In this document: one piece after another, positions 15,572-24,414 of the stretch
How the letters are laid out: the number at the start of each line of letters is the position of its first letter
Position numbering within the stretch: position 1 is the stretch's first letter
Source of the DNA: Ornithinimicrobium murale
GTDB lineage: Bacteria > Actinomycetota > Actinomycetes > Actinomycetales > Dermatophilaceae
Direction of reading: 5' to 3'
Assembly: GCF_003352835.1 (NCBI RefSeq)
Contig: NZ_QLVD01000026.1
Coordinates: 1-64,000, forward strand
Length of the DNA stretch: 64,000 nucleotides
Position numbers and translations under genes: made by a program
Notes under the pieces: generated by a model
Seen by the model: the letters and a program-made list of their open reading frames with translations, nothing else
Told to the model about the DNA's origin: nothing
The model's database searches: none

Positions 15572-17212
15572 GTGGAGTTCGTCCTTCTCATTTGTGCGGT
15601 GGTGGCCGTCATCTGGCTGGTCCGCCGTCGGTCGGCCAAGAAGCCCACCCCGCCCTCAAGCAGTGCGAGGCCCTCGCCAGTTGAGCCATCCGTTCGCCGA
15701 GTCGAGTCAGATCGTACGCGACGGGTCCACGTCACCCGTGAGTGGTCACCGAGCGAGGCGCGTGAGGATTACGGTTACAAACGGGAGATCCCGTTTGCGG
15801 AGGCGCACCAACTAGGGCCTCTATTCCGTTATGGCGGAGCAGGGCGACGTGGGAGGGACCGGCACGAGCACAACGGTCCCTACGCTGTGGTCGACCTCGA
15901 AACGACAGGCCTGTCTCCCAAATCGGGAGATCGAGTGATCGAGGTGGCGGTCGCTCGGGTTGATGCGAAAGGTCGGATCGAAGATGAGTTCGCCACCCTG
16001 ATCAACCCCGACGGCGAAGATACAGGGCCGGTGTTCATCCATGGCATCAGCAACGACGCAGTCCGCGAAGCCCCGCGATTTACCGAAATTGCCGGTGAAC
16101 TGCTCGCTCGGCTCGACGGCGCTGTGGTCGTGGCACACAACGCCACATTCGAGGAGCATTTCTTGCGCGCGGAGTTCGCCAGGGCCGGGATCACCCTCAG
16201 CCAACCATTGCCAGCGCTCTGCACCCTGTGGCTAGCACAGCGCACGGTCTCGACGCCGAACCACCGCTTGGGCACCCTTTGCCGCCATCACGGAATCCCT
16301 TTCGTGGACAAGCACGCCGCGCTCGGCGATGTACGGGCCACTAGTGCCCTCCTACCGAGACTGCTTGATTCCGTGGGACAGCCCCTGGTCTACGGGGCGA
16401 CCCCGGCCTCCGGGCTGGCACCCGGTTACGTTGCCGGTTCAGTCATCCCACGGACGCGGGCGGTCCAGCTCCGCAAGGGCACTGAAGGGTGGATGGCCTC
16501 CCTAATGGCCCGCCTGCCGATGACCGCTGCCGAGGCAGCAGGGCCCCAAGCCGCGATGTACCTCGACGAGCTATCCGAAGTATTGGAAGACGGGCGCATC
16601 ATCGGAGATGAGGCGAAGAAGCTAGCCAAGATCGCCGGGGCAGCCGGTATGGGTGGCGCCCAGGTGCGGGCACTGAACCATCAGTTCCTTGACCTCATGC
16701 TCCAAGCGGCTCTGGAGGACGATGCGCTCACCGGAGCCGAAATCCGGGAGCTCAAACGCGCCGCTACCGGCCTGGGCGAACCGAACCGGTTCGACCACCT
16801 GACCCCCACCCCTCCGGCAGCACCCACCAGGAGTTCCGCCAGAATAATCACCGAACCCGCCAACGCGGCCCGAACGGTGAAGACGAACGAGGGCTCGAGG
16901 GCCGACCGTACGCAGCGAGCCAAGCTCGCAGTGCAGCAACAACAACGAGGCGACTCTCGCGAACAAATCGCGGCAGCTTTGGGTGTGAGCGTGGCCACCG
17001 TCAAGACACTGCTGCGAGACGGACGGTTCTATCTGAATCCTTCTAGCGACCCTGTGCGCTGTGATCTAGCACGAGCCGCTGCCCAATCACGAGAGAACGG
17101 GCAGACCCAAGCAGACTTTCGCTCTGATCAAGCACTGTCCGCGGCCAAGGCACAGGAAGCGTGGCGAGACGCGGCGATCCTCCTCGCCCATGAGGACCCA
17201 CTACATCTATGA
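15572..17212 (+). CDS. Membrane-anchored DEDDh 3'-5' exonuclease with HTH tail
   Basis: 546 residues from GTG 15572, which has GGAG six bases upstream; GTG 15545 is an alternative. One N-terminal transmembrane helix (VLLICAVVAVIWLVRRR) is followed by a charged linker and a DnaQ-like exonuclease domain: ExoI YAVVDLETTGLSPKSGDRVI, ExoII VVVAHNATFEEHFLRAEF, ExoIII HAALGDVRAT, giving the DEDDh residues. Then comes an all-helical region (LDELSEVLEDGRIIGDEAKK and ALEDDALTGAEIRELKRA) that recalls TerB-like domains, and a C-terminal HTH (RGDSREQIAAALGVSVATVK). The combination of membrane anchor, nuclease and DNA-binding tail suggests attack on DNA or RNA entering at the membrane; that role is inference. 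Confidence 0.8.
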   Translation: MEFVLLICAVVAVIWLVRRRSAKKPTPPSSSARPSPVEPSVRRVESDRTRRVHVTREWSPSEAREDYGYKREIPFAEAHQLGPLFRYGGAGRRGRDRHEHNGPYAVVDLETTGLSPKSGDRVIEVAVARVDAKGRIEDEFATLINPDGEDTGPVFIHGISNDAVREAPRFTEIAGELLARLDGAVVVAHNATFEEHFLRAEFARAGITLSQPLPALCTLWLAQRTVSTPNHRLGTLCRHHGIPFVDKHAALGDVRATSALLPRLLDSVGQPLVYGATPASGLAPGYVAGSVIPRTRAVQLRKGTEGWMASLMARLPMTAAEAAGPQAAMYLDELSEVLEDGRIIGDEAKKLAKIAGAAGMGGAQVRALNHQFLDLMLQAALEDDALTGAEIRELKRAATGLGEPNRFDHLTPTPPAAPTRSSARIITEPANAARTVKTNEGSRADRTQRAKLAVQQQQRGDSREQIAAALGVSVATVKTLLRDGRFYLNPSSDPVRCDLARAAAQSRENGQTQADFRSDQALSAAKAQEAWRDAAILLAHEDPLHL

Positions 17213-17473
17213 GTTCTCAATCGAAGCGCGACGACGGCATTTGGCGACGACTGCTGCGACATTCTTGGCGCGCAGACGCGGCGGGATGAAGCTGCCAGGC
17301 TCGGTTGTCGGCGTTCGGTGCCATATTGGGACCATGACCCGAGGCGAAGACGATGGTAATGCCGAACTCGCTCGAGTGTTCGAGGGCTTGACTCGGGCCA
17401 CAACTTGGGAGGGAGGGAGCGTGCCCAGAACGAGATCGCGTGCTAGTGCCCGAGGGTACGTAGGACGGCCCGC

Positions 17474-18352
17474 GTGGCCAACTATGGTGCCCGAATGACT
17501 TTCCCAGCCATGGTCGTGCGCGTCCTTATCGCATCACCCGGCGACACCGTTGCAGAGCGTGCTGCCGTGGAGCAGGCCATCTATGACTGGAATGCGGCTC
17601 GCGCGCTAGGTGCAGGCGTGATTCTGATGCCCGTGCGCTGGGAATCCCACGCCGTCCCCGCGTTGGGGCCGGACGCCCAAACCATGATCAACGAGCAGTT
17701 CGGTGACGTCTGCGACATCGTCGTGGCGATCTTTAACAGCCGTGTGGGAACCGCTACCCCGAGAGCAATCTCGGGCTCGGTGGAAGAGATCGAACGGGCA
17801 CGGGACGCTGGACGTCCGGTACACGTTTGGTTCTCGACGGCCCCAGTTCCGCGTGACGTGGATCTCGAGCAACTGTCGAAGGTGCGAGAGTTCAAGGAGA
17901 GCATAGAGGGCCTGTACGGAGAGTACGCAGACATCGCAGACCTCTCCTTCAAGGTCCGCCAGGCACTAGAACACGACGTGCATCGACTCGCCGATTCGAA
18001 CAAAGTAGATCTCGTGGGACCGCTGGCGCGAGGACCTGCTGCACAAGAAACAAGAGCGAGTGGGCCCAACGCAAGGCTTCGTGCAATGGGGCGATCAGGG
18101 CAGCAGGGCGAAGTCACGATATCCATCACCAACTCTGGTACCGCCGCAGCCGAAGAACTCTCCGTGGCCTTTGTGAGCTCCTCCGGTCAGGAGCTTCAGG
18201 CTCACGGTCCGCAGCATGCCGATCTACTCGACGGTGCCACGCAAACGTGGCACATGTGGCTCTCACTCGCTGACACCGCACCAGAGCGAGTAAAGATGAC
18301 TTGGTACGAGGATGGCGTCGCGCGGTCACTGGAGCAGGTCGTTTCAGTCTGA
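17474..18352 (+). CDS. DUF4062/TIR-like N-terminal domain protein
   Basis: 292 residues if GTG 17474 is used (AGGACGG upstream); ATG 17495 and ATG 17510 are alternatives since the domain begins directly after residue 13. The N-terminal 130 residues match the DUF4062 pattern: VRVLIASPGDTVAERAAVEQ, then RWESHAVPALG, then INEQFGDVCDIVVAIFNSRV and a closing GRPVHVWFS strand. DUF4062 is a TIR/SLOG-like Rossmann domain found as a sensor or effector in conflict systems. A middle helical region (LEQLSKVREFKESIEG) and a C-terminal beta-sandwich of about 85 residues (VTISITNSGTAAAEELSVAF) follow. It sits among other defence-like genes but has no obvious operon partner. Confidence 0.7.
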   Translation: MANYGARMTFPAMVVRVLIASPGDTVAERAAVEQAIYDWNAARALGAGVILMPVRWESHAVPALGPDAQTMINEQFGDVCDIVVAIFNSRVGTATPRAISGSVEEIERARDAGRPVHVWFSTAPVPRDVDLEQLSKVREFKESIEGLYGEYADIADLSFKVRQALEHDVHRLADSNKVDLVGPLARGPAAQETRASGPNARLRAMGRSGQQGEVTISITNSGTAAAEELSVAFVSSSGQELQAHGPQHADLLDGATQTWHMWLSLADTAPERVKMTWYEDGVARSLEQVVSV

Positions 18353-18677
18353 AGGGGCTCTCTCGTCTCATCCGAGATCTCCGCGTTGGTGTTCGCTCTC
18401 CGCGGCGGGACCTGACTACCGAGCACGGCGCGGTGGTCATTCTGGACGGCCGCAGCATCAAGGTCGTGCCCGACGTTGGTTGGCTTGGTGGCTCCTGCGG
18501 CGACCCAGATATCAACCCCGATCGACGCTGCCGCCAACGCGATGAATGCTGAACCACGCCACTACTTCGCCTCAGGTCAGGCACGCCCAGTCGCGGCGGA
18601 AGGACGCGGGTATTCGGTGAAAGTTCCCAGCAACCCGATCTGGCGTGACAGCCAAGCCCGAAGGGGACAATGTTCAC
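18353..18677. other. Gap of 325 bases with no supported gene
   Basis: Open frames run on both strands but none has a recognisable family or a convincing ribosome site. It contains the start region of the Toprim gene, whose Shine-Dalgarno AAGGGGA lies at about 18,661. Confidence 0.5.
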
Positions 18678-19820
18678 ATGACCGCGCACTCCTACATCCG
18701 AACGCCTGGCCACCTGTTCTTCGCGTACCGCGAGTCGTACTCGGAGGAGTTGGCGTCTCTGTTCAAGGACGACGACCTTGTCACCAGTCTCGAAGCCCCA
18801 GTCTACGAAACCACGGCGAAACGCATGCGTGAGCGCATGGACGTCTCTGGTCTGACGTTGGCCGACGCACGCCGCCGCCTAGACGCCGAGTACCGGGTCG
18901 CGCTCAATTACGACGAGGACGCTGAGTCAATGAACTCTTGGCTCGATAGAAACCGTTGGCAGATCACGGGAGCAGATGCGCCCGAGTATGCCAAATCTGT
19001 CGAAGACTCCGAAGTCCCCTTATGGACAGCCGACAATCCTCGGCTCCCGTTCCGTCTTCTTCTTGAGGAACTACAGGACGACGACACTATCGCTCTTGAC
19101 CTTGAGGACGTCGTCGCATCCGGACATGTCCCAGCTGATCCGAGGCTGTGCCGGAATGCCTATGAGAAGTACGCCACGATCATCGAAGGCCCCATGATCG
19201 TGTTGACCGAAGGAACAAGTGACGGCGTGGCGATCGGAGGGGCGCTTGACGTTCTTGCTCCCCATCTCAGCGGCCTGATCCGGTTCCTTGACTGGGATCT
19301 GAAGCCGGAGGGCGGCGCCTCAGCCGTCGTCCGTGGCGTCCGGGCTCTGGCTGCGGCTGGAGTCCGGAACCCAGTCCTCGCGCTACTCGACAATGACACC
19401 GCTGGCGCCGAAGCGGTCGCGCAGTTGGAGGCGACGCCGCTGCCTACGAATTTCAGGGTCCGCCGGCTGCCACGGCTCGCCTCCGCCACCGACTACCCAA
19501 CAATCGGACCAACTGGACACGCAAGCCTCGACATTAACGGCTCTGCGGTCTCAGTTGAACTATTCTTCGGCCTCGACGTTCTAGGAGAGAACGACGGCCG
19601 TCCCGCCATCCAATGGACTGGGTACTCTCAGAAGGCGAAGCAGTATCAAGGCGAGATACTTGACAAGGCCGATCTCCAGCAACGCTTCGCCGCCAAGGTG
19701 GCTACTGCGAGGGCGGCGGGCGGGCCTCACTCCGGTCAGGACTGGGCGGATATGCAGACGCTGGTCGATGCCATAAGAACGGCCTTTGTCGGGTCTCGGC
19801 AAGAGTTCGGTTTGACCTGA
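18678..19820 (+). CDS. HEPN/Toprim-N and Toprim domain protein
   Basis: 380 residues from ATG 18678 (AAGGGGA ten bases upstream). The N-terminal 160 residues, beginning with TPGHLFFAYRESYSEELASL, fit the HEPN/Toprim N-terminal domain. A Toprim domain follows: MIVLTEGTSDGVAIGGAL with Glu178, an Asp-Trp-Asp at 205-207, and LALLDNDTAGAEA with Asp238 and Asp240, the Glu plus DxD metal site. Toprim proteins cut or join nucleic acid, and stand-alone versions with a HEPN-type partner domain have been predicted as defence nucleases. No ATPase partner of the OLD/AbiL kind is next to it, so it may act alone or with the neighbouring DUF4062 protein. Confidence 0.72.
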   Translation: MTAHSYIRTPGHLFFAYRESYSEELASLFKDDDLVTSLEAPVYETTAKRMRERMDVSGLTLADARRRLDAEYRVALNYDEDAESMNSWLDRNRWQITGADAPEYAKSVEDSEVPLWTADNPRLPFRLLLEELQDDDTIALDLEDVVASGHVPADPRLCRNAYEKYATIIEGPMIVLTEGTSDGVAIGGALDVLAPHLSGLIRFLDWDLKPEGGASAVVRGVRALAAAGVRNPVLALLDNDTAGAEAVAQLEATPLPTNFRVRRLPRLASATDYPTIGPTGHASLDINGSAVSVELFFGLDVLGENDGRPAIQWTGYSQKAKQYQGEILDKADLQQRFAAKVATARAAGGPHSGQDWADMQTLVDAIRTAFVGSRQEFGLT

Positions 19821-20029
19821 GGTGACAACTGCCAGCCTGTGACCCGCGGACTCCTGTGCGGCGGAACGACGCGCCCTTCAGGCATCCCGACTCGCGGCGC
19901 CAGCCATCACGCGGCCTGGCTGCCCTCACCAGGTGTCGAGATGCAGTGAAGGCTGCGCCGTGCGATGCGAGAAAGGTTGCATAGAACCGTCAGTGGGGGC
20001 GGTCCGTGCAAAATTGAAGGAAGGCGAGG

Positions 20030-21388
20030 TTAACTCCGAGACTTGAGCGTCGCTGGCTTCATGCCAAGACGAAGGGCGATCCAGACGCGTAGCAGTTCAA
20101 CGCCTTGGTGTACATGAGCGAGTTTCACGTCCGGCGCAACGACTGCACGGTTCGCATGTTTCACCGAGTTGTACGAATCCGCGAAGTCCTGGCCGAACGT
20201 CGTGTCGTCAAACGACAAGCTCCCGACGACGTCATCGAGCAGGTGATCGACGCGCTTAGCAACGTTGGTGCCGTTGGCAGCAGCTGGCGTTTTGCCGGAG
20301 TCAATGAGGGCTTGGTATCCGACCGCCTCAAGGGCGATGCCTAACTGAGATATGACGGCATCGACCGTCGCCCCTTCAAGGTCAAGTAGACCAACCAAGG
20401 GAGTGATTCCCCGCTCGTAGGTCGCTACGAGCTTGAGCCAACGCGCAATCCCCCTCGTTCCGATCTCCGAGTAGGCGAATAGGAATCGGTCGCTAGGCTT
20501 CCAAACACCGTCGGCGAGCCCCGTCGTGGCGGTACGCACCTCGCGCCACTGATTGTGCGTCTTACCCTTGACTTCCAGCGTCTCTTTGAGGCTGGCAGCT
20601 TGATGGGACTGGAAGTTGATCGGTCGCCAAGCGGCCACTCGGACAAGGTTGCGGACAGCGAAGTGGAGCTCGAGGTGGTCCCGCCACTCCTTCGACGACT
20701 TCGCGAAGGTCTCAATGAAGACCCTACTGCGGTAGGCCGCCTCTGGAGACCACCCTCCCGGACCCGAGCCAATCGCGATTGCCTTCAGGTTCAACTGTCT
20801 CCCGAGGGTGAGAGCATCGACTGCTCCCATGGTGGTCGTCATCTCGAGAGGCCCACCGCCCTCCGACATCTTGATGGTCGTCTGGTGTGCCGAGTAGGCC
20901 AGCCAAAACCCCAACCCATCAATCTCAGACCGAAGCCCGTTGAGCTTCTTGTAATTGGCTGCCTGACGAGCCTTCTCTAGCGCGTAGCGCGCGCGCACTG
21001 TGCCCCGACCTACGCCCAGGCCCATGTTGGTATTCGCTCTGCCGCTGACGCAGCCGAGCAATCCGACTGGCCCCTTGTCGTCAAAGTAGTCGAGTTCTGT
21101 AGGGGGCTCGTAACGGTGCTTGCTGCGGTCCGGGTCGTCCATGTGGAGCATGTTGTGTGACCACCAGCGAGAGCGCTGGTCCTCGTGCGCCAGGAACGGC
21201 ACATGAAGCCGAACGCCCGTGCCGTCGAACTCGAAGAGCGCCGACATTAGATCCGTGTCGGGGTCACCGTCGACGAGAAACCCGATGCGGGTCGTCCTGT
21301 CCTCCGCCATCAGTTCGTCCACCATTCCTCGGTAATCATCTTCTGTGTGGGACAACGTGAAGTGTTCGCGACGCCGCTCCACCAGCAT
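20030..21388 (-). CDS. ApeA-like protein with C-terminal HEPN motif
   Basis: 452 residues from ATG 21388, with no clear Shine-Dalgarno. The N-terminal half is a beta-rich domain (GFLVDGDPDTDLMSALFEFD) and a long middle segment with LHFAVRNLVRVAAWRPINF. The C-terminal 150 residues are helical and hold SYNSVKHANR at 405-414, the Asn/Arg-x(3-4)-Lys-His signature of HEPN ribonucleases. This matches the ApeA type of abortive-infection protein, in which a sensor domain controls a HEPN RNase. The call rests on overall shape and motif, not on alignment. It is transcribed toward the Toprim gene (convergent) and lies downstream of the ABC-3C operon with a 540-base gap. Confidence 0.6.
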   Translation of the reverse strand: MLVERRREHFTLSHTEDDYRGMVDELMAEDRTTRIGFLVDGDPDTDLMSALFEFDGTGVRLHVPFLAHEDQRSRWWSHNMLHMDDPDRSKHRYEPPTELDYFDDKGPVGLLGCVSGRANTNMGLGVGRGTVRARYALEKARQAANYKKLNGLRSEIDGLGFWLAYSAHQTTIKMSEGGGPLEMTTTMGAVDALTLGRQLNLKAIAIGSGPGGWSPEAAYRSRVFIETFAKSSKEWRDHLELHFAVRNLVRVAAWRPINFQSHQAASLKETLEVKGKTHNQWREVRTATTGLADGVWKPSDRFLFAYSEIGTRGIARWLKLVATYERGITPLVGLLDLEGATVDAVISQLGIALEAVGYQALIDSGKTPAAANGTNVAKRVDHLLDDVVGSLSFDDTTFGQDFADSYNSVKHANRAVVAPDVKLAHVHQGVELLRVWIALRLGMKPATLKSRS

Positions 21389-21925
21389 CGCGTGTCACGA
21401 GGCCTCGCTCCATGAAAGAGTCTCGACAACTGTCGGGATGTAGCGCGCGCTGCAGGGGCGCCCCAGCTCGACCTTGAGGGTTTCGCGACACCTGCCGTCT
21501 TGGGGCCGCGTCGCTCAGTTGCTGCAAGCATCGGCGCATCACTCTGGGGCGTGCCATCGCCGTTCGCCGTACGGTGAACGTGCGACCCGTCGCGGATGGT
21601 GCCATCGGCGCTCTCGAGCGGAGAGGGTTTGCGGAAGAGCCGTGTGAGCCGTCGTCCGGTCCCGGACTGGAGCGGTCCTGCGACCCGTCGCAGGGCTGCA
21701 GGTCCCCGGCGTGCGGCTCGCAGCATCGCCGGGTCAGACGGCTACGCATACTGGCCGTTCAACCGGAACAGCGAAAGGTCGAAGCCTGCTCCAGTCAGGC
21801 TGCTCGTGAATTGGCTGCCGTCTGTCTTGCGGCACGTCAGGGCTGTGACGCTCTCACTCGAGATACGCGGCGCTGATTGCTGCGGGTCCGCCGTCCTGCC
21901 CGCGGGCGCCGGCGTGAGCCGTGGA
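21389..21925. other. Gap of 537 bases with a perfect short inverted repeat
   Basis: No supported gene. A 64-residue frame (minus, ending at 21742) starts inside the end of the ATPase gene at 21936 but shows no family. The repeat CTGCGAC-CC-GTCGCAG at 21678-21693 has perfect seven-base arms and no T-run, so it is not a classic terminator; it might be an operator for the ApeA-like gene. Confidence 0.4.
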
Positions 21926-23845
21926 TCATGTCTCATCTGTCAGTGTCTCAACATGGGCTAGCCCGGGGTGTGGCACGGAACTAACTGTTGGGCTGTCGTA
22001 TGAGAAATCGAGCCTGTCGAGACCCCTATCAAGTCCTGCGGGTAGATCGTTGTCGGCAACGATGAACTGTAATCGCCCAGGGGTGACCGCAACTTGGGTT
22101 GCGAAGCGTCGATACATCTGAGCGGCGATGTCTTCTTGTGTGCCTAATGCCAGTCGCGGGCTGTCAAGGAGTAAGAAGGTTGGAAAACGCGTGTCTCGCC
22201 GACGCGCGGAGACAGTCACGAGAGTAATCCAATAGGCGACCTGTGTCGCCGTGATGATTCCGCCACCCGCACTGGCGTCGGCAAAGGGGCTGCCGTTTAG
22301 AAGCGGCAGGTAGGTATCGCGACTGATCGACGCTGTCTCAACGCTCGGGATTCCGAAGTCTCTTACAGTGGTTTGGAACTCGTCGTCGAGTTCGTCGAAG
22401 AGTTCGGCTCTCCGACGATGCAGTTCTGCCTCCGAACTTCGCAGGCTCCCCTGCAACTCGGCCCGCCGTGTAACTAGCGTTTCAGCATGTGCCGCCAGGT
22501 CTTCGGCCCGATCCCACTGGATGAGGGCACGTTCAAGCGATCTCTGTTCGGCAGAAGCGGCCGCCACTCGAGCGGCCGCATCCCCGTAGGCCTGAAGGCG
22601 CGGCGTCACGCGTACAGCCGTGCGTTCGTCGATCCCAGTGGACAGCGACCGCACTAGCTCGTGCCTTCTTGCTGCAACGGCGGCTGCCTGGTGAGCTTGG
22701 TCGCTGAGGAGCCGTATTTGTTCGGTGATCTCGGCGAGTTGCTCGCGGAGTTGCGCGGACTCGTACTGGTCGCTCGCATGTAGTCCTTCCACGATGTCGT
22801 CCTGAAGGCACACGGGGCACGTGCCGGCCGGAACCATGCGCTGATCAAGCCGTTGGGTGCAACGTGGGCACATCGAGAACTCAATGTTGGCTAAGCGCAG
22901 TCCCGCCGAACTCATTCGCGCAAGCCGTTGAATGTCCTGTGACACTCTGCGTCGCTCCGTCTCGTACTCCTCACGCTGACGCGTCAGCTCCTGAGTGAGT
23001 TCTCGCGCCTCGGCGAGGCCGCGCTCTGCTTCGTTGAGGAGGTCACGGAGGACCTGCGCTTGACTGTCTACGGCTTCCGCAAGCTGGTCCTGCAATGAGA
23101 GCAGAACCGACTGGGCCTCGGACTGCTCGCTTTTTGCACGCTCCAGCTCCGCTTCCGCATCGAGTCGGGTGGTCTGGCCCGTATCAGCGAGGAACTGCTC
23201 GACGACAGCCGCCTCTTGTTGGGCCAGCTCGATCTCGCCGCGTAGTGTATTGATCTCTGACCGCATCGTGAGAATTTCTGACGACGTAATGCCAAAGAGG
23301 AGCTCGAACACGGACTTGCGCTTCGGGTCGTAGTAGCCCTCGTCGCTTCCGGCGATGTCTCGGTTCATTCTTGCTTGGGGTACGTACATGAAACGAAAAA
23401 CGTCGTTGAAGGTGATCAAACTTCCAGCACTGGTGCTCCGGGAGCCTCGGGCCGCCGCTTTGATTCCGGGGTCTAATGTCATGGCGTTGAGGAGGAAGTC
23501 GCTAATCGACGGCTCGTTTCCCCCTACGAAGTGGTCACGCTGTCGCTCACCGGTCACGAGATCGAGGATTCGAATACTCCGTCGCCTCTCCGGGTCCAAG
23601 CCCCGGGAGAGTTGGACACGTAAACTTCCGATGTGGATGGACAGGTGCACGTCGGTGACGTTTTGACCAGCGACAGGTGCAAGCTGGCCGTCGCCACCTA
23701 GCCCGAACTTAATAAGTTCCAGGAGAGTGGTCTTGCCGACGCCAGTCTGACCCACTAGGACTACGAGGTCTCCCGAGAAGGAGTACTTGACTGCACCAGC
23801 AGAGGTATCGAGGTGGACAGACTCAATGCGGAAGTTGACAGTCAC
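21926..23845 (-). CDS. Rad50-like ABC ATPase with zinc hook, DUF3732/ABC-3C type
   Basis: 639 residues, GTG start overlapping the previous stop (GTGA). ABC-type N-terminal lobe with Walker A LVGQTGVGKTTLLELIKFGL at 31-50. Long coiled coils flank a central zinc motif with Cys326, Cys329, Cys343 and Cys346 (MCPRC then TCPVC), as in Rad50/SbcC hooks. The C-terminal lobe has a signature-like SAGGGIITATQVAYW at about 525-539 and Walker B FPTFLLLDSPRLALG, with Ser in place of the usual catalytic Glu after Asp561. This is the DUF3732-type ATPase of ABC-three-component systems. Expected role: sense aberrant DNA and license the nuclease encoded two genes upstream. Confidence 0.82.
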   Translation of the reverse strand: MTVNFRIESVHLDTSAGAVKYSFSGDLVVLVGQTGVGKTTLLELIKFGLGGDGQLAPVAGQNVTDVHLSIHIGSLRVQLSRGLDPERRRSIRILDLVTGERQRDHFVGGNEPSISDFLLNAMTLDPGIKAAARGSRSTSAGSLITFNDVFRFMYVPQARMNRDIAGSDEGYYDPKRKSVFELLFGITSSEILTMRSEINTLRGEIELAQQEAAVVEQFLADTGQTTRLDAEAELERAKSEQSEAQSVLLSLQDQLAEAVDSQAQVLRDLLNEAERGLAEARELTQELTRQREEYETERRRVSQDIQRLARMSSAGLRLANIEFSMCPRCTQRLDQRMVPAGTCPVCLQDDIVEGLHASDQYESAQLREQLAEITEQIRLLSDQAHQAAAVAARRHELVRSLSTGIDERTAVRVTPRLQAYGDAAARVAAASAEQRSLERALIQWDRAEDLAAHAETLVTRRAELQGSLRSSEAELHRRRAELFDELDDEFQTTVRDFGIPSVETASISRDTYLPLLNGSPFADASAGGGIITATQVAYWITLVTVSARRRDTRFPTFLLLDSPRLALGTQEDIAAQMYRRFATQVAVTPGRLQFIVADNDLPAGLDRGLDRLDFSYDSPTVSSVPHPGLAHVETLTDET

Positions 23846-24414
23846 GAGATCAGCTCTCGGTGAGGGCGGTCCATGAGGTCAGCGAAGCGGTCGTAGATCA
23901 ATTCCTTGAGGGCATTGCCGGTCAGACCCTCTGACGCCTCGGCGACGGCCGCGCAGCGATCTGCAATCTCCGTCCAGACTGGGTCCGTTGCAAGTTCCTC
24001 AGCAAGTTGACTTCCCGCCGGCGTGGGACTTAGCGCGATACTCCCGCGCCGCCCCTTGACGTATCTGAGGAGTCCTCGCGAGATAAGTGCACCGACCACC
24101 GGGTAATAGCGGTCGTCCCAAGGCCCGTACTTGTATCGTGTCATAGGATCCTCCACCTCCGTGGGCGCAGCGATCTCGTCGTCAGTCAAGTGCATTCTGA
24201 GGTCGGCGGTGTCCAATCGATCGAGAATCAGCGGGGCCAAGGCAGGGTAACGCACCAAGAAGTCAAGCTTGGCAAGCTTTGTCAGCCCATCAAGTTTGCG
24301 CTGGTGTCCTGGTTCGGCGGCTACGGCTCTCACCAGCAAAAGGACGCGTGCCTGATGGTAAGCAAGGTCCTCGACCACCCAGCTCAGTTCGTCTAGGTCC
24401 TCCTCTGATGTCAT
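23842..24414 (-). CDS. ABC-3C middle component with winged helix
   Basis: 190 residues from ATG 24414, which overlaps the nuclease gene stop (ATGA); it ends overlapping the ATPase start (GTGA). The N-terminal 70 residues are helical (QARVLLLVRAVAAEPGHQRK, then LTKLAKLDFLVRYPAL). A segment RYKYGPWDDRYYPVVGALIS is followed by RGLLRYVKGRRGSIALSPTP, which has the wing-and-helix look of a winged HTH. Position, size and the wHTH fit the middle component that links effector and ATPase in ABC-3C systems. The assignment is by context and pattern. Confidence 0.7.
   Translation of the reverse strand: MTSEEDLDELSWVVEDLAYHQARVLLLVRAVAAEPGHQRKLDGLTKLAKLDFLVRYPALAPLILDRLDTADLRMHLTDDEIAAPTEVEDPMTRYKYGPWDDRYYPVVGALISRGLLRYVKGRRGSIALSPTPAGSQLAEELATDPVWTEIADRCAAVAEASEGLTGNALKELIYDRFADLMDRPHRELIS

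Noticed and set aside
17334..17498. Possible 54-residue protein ahead of the DUF4062 gene
   Set aside because: Overlaps the start of the next gene, lacks a ribosome site and shows no family; composition near the end is Arg/Ser-rich noise.
21742..21936. 64-residue frame starting inside the end of the ATPase gene
   Set aside because: The overlap could suggest coupling, but there is no family, no ribosome site and frames on the other strand are as long; left as part of the gap.
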